The notes under the pieces: generated by a model
Told to the model about the DNA's origin: nothing
Database searches by the model: none
The model's input: the letters and a program-made list of their open reading frames with translations, nothing else
Translations under genes and position numbers: made by a program
Source: Deltaproteobacteria bacterium SG8_13
GTDB taxonomy: Bacteria > Desulfobacterota > Desulfobacteria > Desulfobacterales > SG8-13
Assembly (NCBI GenBank): GCA_001303025.1
Contig: LJNK01000026.1
Coordinates: forward strand, 1 to 58,508
Reading direction: 5' to 3'
Length of the DNA stretch: 58,508 nucleotides
Part shown: piece by piece, positions 53,603 through 58,508 of the stretch
Layout of the letters: every line of letters begins with the position of its first letter
Numbering within the stretch: position 1 is the stretch's first letter

Positions 53603-53641
53603 CACTTGCAAAAACCGAACCGATCCATGGAGGTTGCTTGC

Positions 53642-53932
53642 ATGGCACTAACCAAAGCCGACATTATCCAGACCGTCAGCGAAGAGAGCGGGTTTTCCAA
53701 GAAGCAATCAATGGAAACCGTCGAGACCCTGCTGGAAATCATTAAAAGAACGTTGGAAAATGGCGAGGACGTGTTGATCAGCGGATTCGGCAAGTTCTGC
53801 GTAAAGGAAAAGCGCCAGCGGCGCGGTCGGAATCCGGCCACCGGCAGTGCCATGACGCTGTCGGCCAGGCGGGTCGTGACGTTCAAGTGTTCCGGCCGGC
53901 TCAGGGGAAAAATCAACGACCAGGTGAATTAG
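53642..53932 (+). CDS. ihfA: Integration host factor alpha-like (IHF/HU family)
   Basis: A 96-residue DNA-bending protein starting A-L-T-K-A-D-I-I-Q-T-V, with G-F-G-K-F and R-R-G-R-N-P-A-T-G (the DNA-intercalating proline arm). GGAGG is 8 nt before ATG 53642. The subunit type (IHF-alpha versus HU) is by family resemblance. IHF often aids sigma-54 promoters by bending DNA, which would suit the EPS promoter at 12181. The two genes are far apart, so this is inference. Confidence 0.85.
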   Translation: MALTKADIIQTVSEESGFSKKQSMETVETLLEIIKRTLENGEDVLISGFGKFCVKEKRQRRGRNPATGSAMTLSARRVVTFKCSGRLRGKINDQVN

Positions 53933-54015
53933 CCCTGGTTTTGCCGATGCCCCTGCGGCCGGTTGAGCACGGCAAGCCGTACCGCCAATGAAATCCAGCT
54001 TTCGGCCCGACAGGA

Positions 54016-54046
54016 AAAGCCCGGTTGCATTGCAACCGGGCTTTTC
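54016..54046. terminator. Bidirectional terminator after the IHF/HU gene
   Basis: Perfect inverted repeat AAAAGCCCGGTTGCA/TGCAACCGGGCTTTT with one central base, flanked by A- and T-runs, effective for both the IHF gene and tRNA-Leu. Confidence 0.85.
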
Positions 54047-54181
54047 TTTCACTCAGAAATGATTATGTTTTTCCTTCACCTGTGACAGCCAACCTGCGCA
54101 CCGGCGCATGCAGCCAGACGAATCCGCTGGGAGGCCGAAGAAACATCGTTCGAAAAAAAGCGGGTTGATCCCAACAGGAAA

Positions 54182-54268
54182 TGGTGCCGAAGGGGAGACT
54201 CGAACTCCCACGAGGGAACCCTCACTAGACCCTGAACCTAGCGCGTCTACCAATTCCGCCACTTCGGC
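54182..54268 (-). tRNA. tRNA-Leu (anticodon CAG)
   Basis: Acceptor stem GCCGAAG/CTTCGGC, anticodon loop TTCAGGG (anticodon CAG), the long variable arm of leucine tRNAs, and an encoded CCA. A TTGACA at 54337-54332 lies upstream on this strand and probably drives it. Confidence 0.93.
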
Positions 54269-54331
54269 ACGCAGCGTGAAAGGTGTTGATTTATCAGGGG
54301 AGTTGACTTAGATATACCCATTTACAGGTCC

Positions 54332-54337
54332 TGTCAA
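54332..54337 (-). promoter_or_regulatory. -35 box of tRNA-Leu promoter
   Basis: Perfect TTGACA on the minus strand. The -10 candidate (TATATC at 15 bp or TATCTA at 17 bp) is less good. Confidence 0.45.
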
Positions 54338-54363
54338 GCGAAACTTATGGGTTGAATGAAGCC

Positions 54364-55311
54364 ATGAACGTCATCACCGATCTGGATGAAATAACCACGC
54401 CGTTTCGGCGGGCCGTGATCACCATCGGCAACTTCGATGGCGTGCATCTCGGCCATCAGGCCCTGTTTAAAGAGGTCATCCGCAAGAGCAAGGAGATCGA
54501 CGGCACATCGGTGGCGATGACCTTCGAACCGCACCCGATGCAGGTGCTGAAAAAAAACTACCAGCCGCCCCTGATCACCCTGCTGGAGCAGAAAATCGAA
54601 CTGATCGGACTTACGGGAATCGATGTGCTGGTCTGCGTGCCCTTTACCCGGCAATTCGCCGCGCTGACGCCGCGTGAATTCGTCGAAGACGTTCTGATTC
54701 GCCGAATCGGCATGGCTGCCATCATTGTCGGTCGGGACTACTCTTTCGGACGACACCGAGAGGGGAATGTCAGGCTGCTGAGGACCTTTGCCGAAATATT
54801 CGACTTCGAACTGGTACTGGCAGATTGGATTCAACACGCTGAGGCCGGAACCGGTAGAATCAGCAGCACCAAGATTCGGGAACTGGTGATGGACGGTATG
54901 GTGGATGAAGTCCGGCCGATGCTCGGCCGCTTCTATCAAATCAGGGGACTGGTTGCTTCCGGACGAAACCGGGGCGGACGGCTGCTCGGTTTTCCCACAG
55001 CGAACCTGAACCTGCAGGACGAGCTGTGCCCCAAAAACGGCGTGTATGCGGTCACGGTCGAGTGGAACGGCCAGACGTACGATGGGGTGGCCAATATCGG
55101 ATGGAGCCCGACTTTTGATGATCAAGTCTTTACAGTGGAGGCGCATATCCTCGATTTCGACGAAAACATCTACGGCCAGCAAATCCGGGTGAATTTCATT
55201 AAACGAATCCGCGATGAGCTGAAATTCTCCAGTGTCGAAGAACTTGCGGATCAGATTCAGAAAGACGTGATCGAGACCCGCCATATCCTTCATCAGGCGA
55301 ACCGCAGCTGA
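54364..55311 (+). CDS. ribF: Bifunctional riboflavin kinase / FAD synthetase
   Basis: A 315-residue enzyme converting riboflavin to FMN and then FAD. The N-terminal adenylyltransferase domain has I-G-N-F-D-G-V-H-L-G-H and R-I-S-S-T-K-I-R. The C-terminal kinase domain has R-N-R-G-G-R-L-L-G-F-P-T-A-N and N-I-G-W-S-P-T-F. The length is usual. ATG 54364 is preferred to 54352. Confidence 0.95.
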   Translation: MNVITDLDEITTPFRRAVITIGNFDGVHLGHQALFKEVIRKSKEIDGTSVAMTFEPHPMQVLKKNYQPPLITLLEQKIELIGLTGIDVLVCVPFTRQFAALTPREFVEDVLIRRIGMAAIIVGRDYSFGRHREGNVRLLRTFAEIFDFELVLADWIQHAEAGTGRISSTKIRELVMDGMVDEVRPMLGRFYQIRGLVASGRNRGGRLLGFPTANLNLQDELCPKNGVYAVTVEWNGQTYDGVANIGWSPTFDDQVFTVEAHILDFDENIYGQQIRVNFIKRIRDELKFSSVEELADQIQKDVIETRHILHQANRS

Positions 55312-55389
55312 GAGCTGATCGCAGATCTTCGTCCAGGCCAGGAGCCTGGGCCCATCGCTGTCGCCAATAACCCGGAAGCCAGGGCACCC

Positions 55390-56454
55390 ATGACCGTCAG
55401 GCTGTTCATCTCCATCATACTCGGGACGCTGATATCAGCCGTTACCCTCTATATGGCCTTTCGAAACGTCCCCTTCCCAGAACTGGTCGATTACCTGTTG
55501 TCGATTAATTTCATCTGGCTTTTTCCTTCGGTGGCGTTGGTGATCGTCGGTTTTGCCCTGCGCGCGCTGCGCTGGCAGTACATCATGGGGGCTTCCCATC
55601 GAATCGACTTCTGGCAGGCGTTCCATCCGGTGATGATCGGCTTTGCCATCAACTGTGTGCTGCCCGGCAGGGTCGGTGAATTGGCCCGTCCCATTGTTTT
55701 GAGACGACGGGTGGATGTGCCGCTGACTACGGGCCTGGCAACCATCGTGGTGGAGCGGGTATTTGACCTGCTCATGCTGGTGGTGCTGTTCATGTGGGTC
55801 TGGTCCGGCGTCAAGATCGATCCGACAATCGAAATCCGGTTCGGAGAGTACGTTCTGAATCGGGATACGCTGGCCGTTATTTTCAAAGGAATGGTGGGCG
55901 CCAGCGTGCTGCTGGTTGCGGCATTGATTCTGCTCGGCCTGCAGCGCTCCCGCAGTGTGTTGAACGATATGATCCTGCGGCTGCCGCGGCTGCTGTTTTT
56001 CATCGGAACCGGAGGCAAAGAGTGGATCTCCGATCGGATCTGCCACCCGGCCGTGAGCATCATTGAAAACGTTGGGGCCGGTATTATGTTGATCAAGCGC
56101 CCCAGGCGGATGAGCGTCTGTCTGGTGCTCTCGGCCTGCATCTGGTCCCTGGCAGCCGTGTCCTATTATCTGTTCTCTCTCGGTTGTCCGGACATCCGAT
56201 TGACGCTGGCCGAAATTACAGCCATGATGGTGATCATCTGCTTTGTGATCGCGCTTCCCTCTGTGCCTGGATTCTGGGGATTGTGGGAGGCCGGCGGAGT
56301 GTTCGCACTGATGCTGTTCGGCGTTGCAGAGAAAGACGCTGCCGGTTTCACGTTGGCGAATCACGCCGTTCAGATGTTTCCGGTCATCGTCGTGGGGTTG
56401 ATATCGGCCTGGATCAACGGAATCAACATCATGCAGGTCTCCTATCAGAAATAG
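55390..56454 (+). CDS. Lysylphosphatidylglycerol-synthase-type flippase-like membrane protein
   Basis: A 354-residue protein with eight or so hydrophobic helices, matching the UPF0104 family (lysylphosphatidylglycerol synthase transmembrane region). The typical G-R-V-G-E-L-A-R-P-I-V-L-R and F-D-L-L-M-L segments are present. It has no aminoacyl-transferase domain, so it is the flippase-like part alone. It may move a lipid or lipid-linked sugar across the membrane. It lies between ribF and def on the same strand. Confidence 0.82.
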   Translation: MTVRLFISIILGTLISAVTLYMAFRNVPFPELVDYLLSINFIWLFPSVALVIVGFALRALRWQYIMGASHRIDFWQAFHPVMIGFAINCVLPGRVGELARPIVLRRRVDVPLTTGLATIVVERVFDLLMLVVLFMWVWSGVKIDPTIEIRFGEYVLNRDTLAVIFKGMVGASVLLVAALILLGLQRSRSVLNDMILRLPRLLFFIGTGGKEWISDRICHPAVSIIENVGAGIMLIKRPRRMSVCLVLSACIWSLAAVSYYLFSLGCPDIRLTLAEITAMMVIICFVIALPSVPGFWGLWEAGGVFALMLFGVAEKDAAGFTLANHAVQMFPVIVVGLISAWINGINIMQVSYQK

Positions 56455-56482
56455 GTTGAATGAACACTGAAGGCAAAGAAAG

Positions 56483-56992
56483 ATGTCATTGCTGGCTATA
56501 TTAACATACCCGAATCGCTTTTTATTGCAGGTGACCCGGCCGGTAGACAACATCGACGGGCAGTTGCAGCAGCTGATCGAGGACATGGCCGAAACGATGT
56601 ACGCCGCACCCGGTGTCGGCCTGGCAGCCAACCAGGTGGGCAGCAGCCGGCGCATCCTGGTTTTCGATGAGATGTCGGACGCGGAGAAACGACAGTTTCA
56701 AGTGATCGTCAACCCGAAGCTCATCGAAAGCGACGGTGAACTGATCTCGGAAAACGAAGGCTGCCTGAGCGTTCCCGAATTCCGTTCGGATGTCCGGCGA
56801 GCCGCCCGGGTTCTGGTGGAAGGCGTCGACCGCGAGGGCAACCCGCTGCGGATGGAGGCTGAAGGATTTCGCGCGGTCGTGCTGCAACACGAAATCGACC
56901 ACCTGGACGGCAAACTGTTTATCGACCGCATCAGTTCGCTGAAAAGACAGCTCTACAAGCGACGGGTGAAAAAACAGCAGAAAATTGCATGA
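56483..56992 (+). CDS. def: Peptide deformylase
   Basis: A 169-residue metalloenzyme removing the N-formyl group from new proteins. All three signature motifs are present: G-V-G-L-A-A-N-Q-V-G, E-G-C-L-S-V-P (metal Cys) and Q-H-E-I-D-H-L-D-G (HExxH). It overlaps fmt by 4 bp (ATGA), the common def-fmt order. Confidence 0.96.
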   Translation: MSLLAILTYPNRFLLQVTRPVDNIDGQLQQLIEDMAETMYAAPGVGLAANQVGSSRRILVFDEMSDAEKRQFQVIVNPKLIESDGELISENEGCLSVPEFRSDVRRAARVLVEGVDREGNPLRMEAEGFRAVVLQHEIDHLDGKLFIDRISSLKRQLYKRRVKKQQKIA

Positions 56993-57930
56993 AAAACACC
57001 TTTCGTATCATCTTTATGGGCACTCCGGACTATGCCGTGCCCGCGTTGAAAGCCATCCACCGCAGCCCGCATCAACTGGCGCTGGTGATCACCCAGCCGG
57101 ATCGACCGCGGGGACGCGGCCGCCATATCATTGCCCCGCCGGTCAAGCAAACCGCCCTTGAACTCGACTGCGAGGTGATCCAACCCTCCCAAATCAACAC
57201 CCCGGCGTTTGCGGAGTCTTTGCGGCAGAGAAAACCGGATCTGCTGGTCGTGGTGGCCTACGGCCGCATCCTGCCGAAATCGGTCCTGGATGTCCCCCGC
57301 CTCGGCGCGGTGAACGTGCACGCCTCCCTGCTGCCGAAGTATCGGGGCGCCGCCCCCATCCAGTGGGCGGTGATCAACGGGGAAAAGCAGACCGGCATCA
57401 CCACGATATGGATGGACGAGGGCATGGACACCGGCGACATCCTGCTGAGCGTTCCCGAACCGATTTATCCAGGGGATACAGCCGCCACGCTTCATGATCG
57501 CCTGGCACAGCTCGGTTCTGAAGTTTTGCTTCAAACCCTGGAAAAGCTGGCCGACGGCACCCTCGCACCGGTGGCGCAGGATCACGACCGGGCGACCCTC
57601 GCACCCATGTTGAAAAAAGACGACGGTCGCATCGATTGGCACCAGACGGCCGAAGCGATCGAGTGCTTCATCCGCGGCGTTTTACCCTGGCCGGGTGCCT
57701 TCACCTTTTTCGAAAAGCAGCGGCTGAAAATATACCGGGCCGAGGTGACGGCGCATCCCACCGAATCATTGCCCGGCACGGTCATTGACGGATTCCCCGA
57801 CGAGCTGCGGGTTGCCGCAGGCAGTGGTGCATTGATAATCCATGAGATACAGGGCCAATCGGGCAAGCGGCTGCCGATCTCGGAATTTCTGCGCGGCCAC
57901 CCCATGCCGCCGGGAACCATTTTACGCTGA
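56989..57930 (+). CDS. fmt: Methionyl-tRNA formyltransferase
   Basis: A 313-residue enzyme that formylates initiator Met-tRNA. The N-terminal domain has F-M-G-T-P-D-Y-A-V-P, and the folate site has N-V-H-A-S-L-L-P-K-Y-R-G-A-A-P-I-Q. The C-terminal tRNA-binding domain is present (R-G-V-L-P-W-P-G-A-F). It is translationally coupled to def. Confidence 0.96.
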   Translation: MKNTFRIIFMGTPDYAVPALKAIHRSPHQLALVITQPDRPRGRGRHIIAPPVKQTALELDCEVIQPSQINTPAFAESLRQRKPDLLVVVAYGRILPKSVLDVPRLGAVNVHASLLPKYRGAAPIQWAVINGEKQTGITTIWMDEGMDTGDILLSVPEPIYPGDTAATLHDRLAQLGSEVLLQTLEKLADGTLAPVAQDHDRATLAPMLKKDDGRIDWHQTAEAIECFIRGVLPWPGAFTFFEKQRLKIYRAEVTAHPTESLPGTVIDGFPDELRVAAGSGALIIHEIQGQSGKRLPISEFLRGHPMPPGTILR

Positions 57931-57970
57931 CGGCCGGAGCACACCGGATACGGGATGAAACGCCTCTGCG

Positions 57971-58508
57971 ATGCAACATACCGCTGCCGGTGCAATGGAG
58001 CCGACCAGAGTGGACCGACCCCCCAAAAAACGAGCCAAATCACCGCTGAAGGTGCGTTCTCTGGCGCTGGAGATCCTCAATGACGTCGATTCGCCGAACC
58101 GCACACTGGATCAGTTGCTGGAGGAAAAACTCGCACCGTCGGGACTCGAAGATAAGCGCGACCGGGCCCTGTTGAATGCGCTGGCGATGGGAGTCACCCG
58201 CTGGCGCAGCCGGCTCGATTTCATCATCAGACACTGTTCCCGAACCCCTCTGGACAAAATCGATCCGCCGGTTCTAAACGCTCTGCGGTTGGGCGTGTTT
58301 CAACTGGCATATTTGAACCGGATCCCGCCATCGGCCGCCGTGGACACGTCCGTGGAACTCGTCAAATTGTTCTCTCCGAAGTGGGTGGTGCGCTTCGCCA
58401 ATGCGGTTTTGCGCCGGGCTGCTGCCGATTGGCGCCGTATACCGCTGCCCGACCTGTCAGCGGACCCGGTGGAGGCAATCGCGATCCGCAAATCGTTTCC
58501 CGAATGGC
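57971..58508 (+). CDS. rsmB: 16S rRNA (cytosine-967-C5) methyltransferase, 3' end missing
   Basis: Open to the window edge, 179 codons visible. The region is the N-terminal NusB-like RNA-binding domain: R-S-L-A-L-E-I-L-N-D-V, D-K-R-D-R-A-L-L-N-A-L-A-M-G-V-T-R-W-R, L-R-L-G-V-F-Q-L-A-Y-L, and V-N-type motif A-V-D-T-S-V-E-L-V-K. The methyltransferase domain lies beyond the window. An alternative start is ATG 57995. It follows fmt by 40 bp, the usual def-fmt-rsmB order. Confidence 0.9.
   Translation, partial: MQHTAAGAMEPTRVDRPPKKRAKSPLKVRSLALEILNDVDSPNRTLDQLLEEKLAPSGLEDKRDRALLNALAMGVTRWRSRLDFIIRHCSRTPLDKIDPPVLNALRLGVFQLAYLNRIPPSAAVDTSVELVKLFSPKWVVRFANAVLRRAAADWRRIPLPDLSADPVEAIAIRKSFPEW

Overview
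The window is typical bacterial chromosome with tightly packed genes on both strands. The gene content points to a sulfate-reducing member of the Desulfobacterota (Desulfobacterales-like). The evidence is a fused sulfate adenylyltransferase/APS kinase, several 4Fe-4S proteins, a selenocysteine-coded oxidoreductase, an exosortase/EPS locus of the deltaproteobacterial kind, and the paired TIGR03546/TIGR03545 membrane proteins. No insertion sequence, prophage, CRISPR array or rRNA was seen. The taxonomic call is inference from gene families, not from a marker search.

Layout. 1-1045: 3' part of cobT. 1238-11823: a plus-strand exopolysaccharide operon (putative glycoside hydrolase, Wzx flippase, three glycosyltransferases, Wzy polymerase/ligase, hexapeptide acyltransferase, exosortase fused to EpsI, YdcF-like protein). 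11824-12274: a 450-bp regulatory region with a sigma-54 promoter and two TTGCGCAA palindromes. 12275-20252: the second half of the EPS system (WecA-like phosphoglycosyltransferase, TPR lipoprotein, Wza, Wzz/GumC-type chain-length protein, tyrosine autokinase broken by an internal deletion, CBS protein). 20305-24726 (minus strand, with tRNA-Arg): SRA-like/HNH endonuclease, Nudix hydrolase, amylosucrase, MerR-like protein. 24955-26927: tadA, purA, tRNA-Pro. 27014-34209 (minus): acyltransferase, nitronate monooxygenase, response regulator, histidine kinase, outer-membrane barrel, sat-apsK. 34454-37901 (plus): orphan DNA methyltransferase and the TIGR03546/TIGR03545 pair. 37973-43815 (minus): M55 and M48 peptidases, selenoprotein FrnE-like thiol oxidoreductase, DoxX, and an acyltransferase-hydrolase fusion. 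43976-48066 (plus): NIL-ferredoxin with mnmA, mtaB, a glycosyltransferase and clpS. 48097-51195 (minus): PAS protein and a RiPP-type radical SAM enzyme. 51406-58508 (plus, apart from minus-strand tRNA-Leu): 4Fe-4S protein, SLOG-family protein, ihfA, ribF, a flippase-like membrane protein, def, fmt and the start of rsmB.

How the genes work together. The EPS block is a complete Wzx/Wzy-type assembly line: lipid-linked initiation (WecA-like), sugar addition, flipping, polymerisation, length control and outer-membrane export. An exosortase is embedded in it, as in PEP-CTERM-type loci. Its second operon appears to be under sigma-54 control, but the kinase that would normally work with the chain-length protein is disrupted.

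Most notable observations. (1) A 206-residue DsbA/FrnE-family protein has UGA at the first active-site position (U-P-W-C) and a SECIS-like hairpin at the right distance; ordinary gene calling would truncate it. Its mRNA leader folds into a terminator-like hairpin 14 nt before the start codon, which suggests attenuation. (2) The EPS sigma-54 promoter has upstream palindromes. (3) The tyrosine kinase carries a frame-shifting deletion of about 30 codons that removes part of Walker A. (4) An orphan radical SAM RiPP-maturase-like enzyme has an unusually stretched C-x13-C-x2-C cluster motif. (5) A fused acyltransferase/alpha-beta hydrolase has an HX4E instead of HX4D active site.
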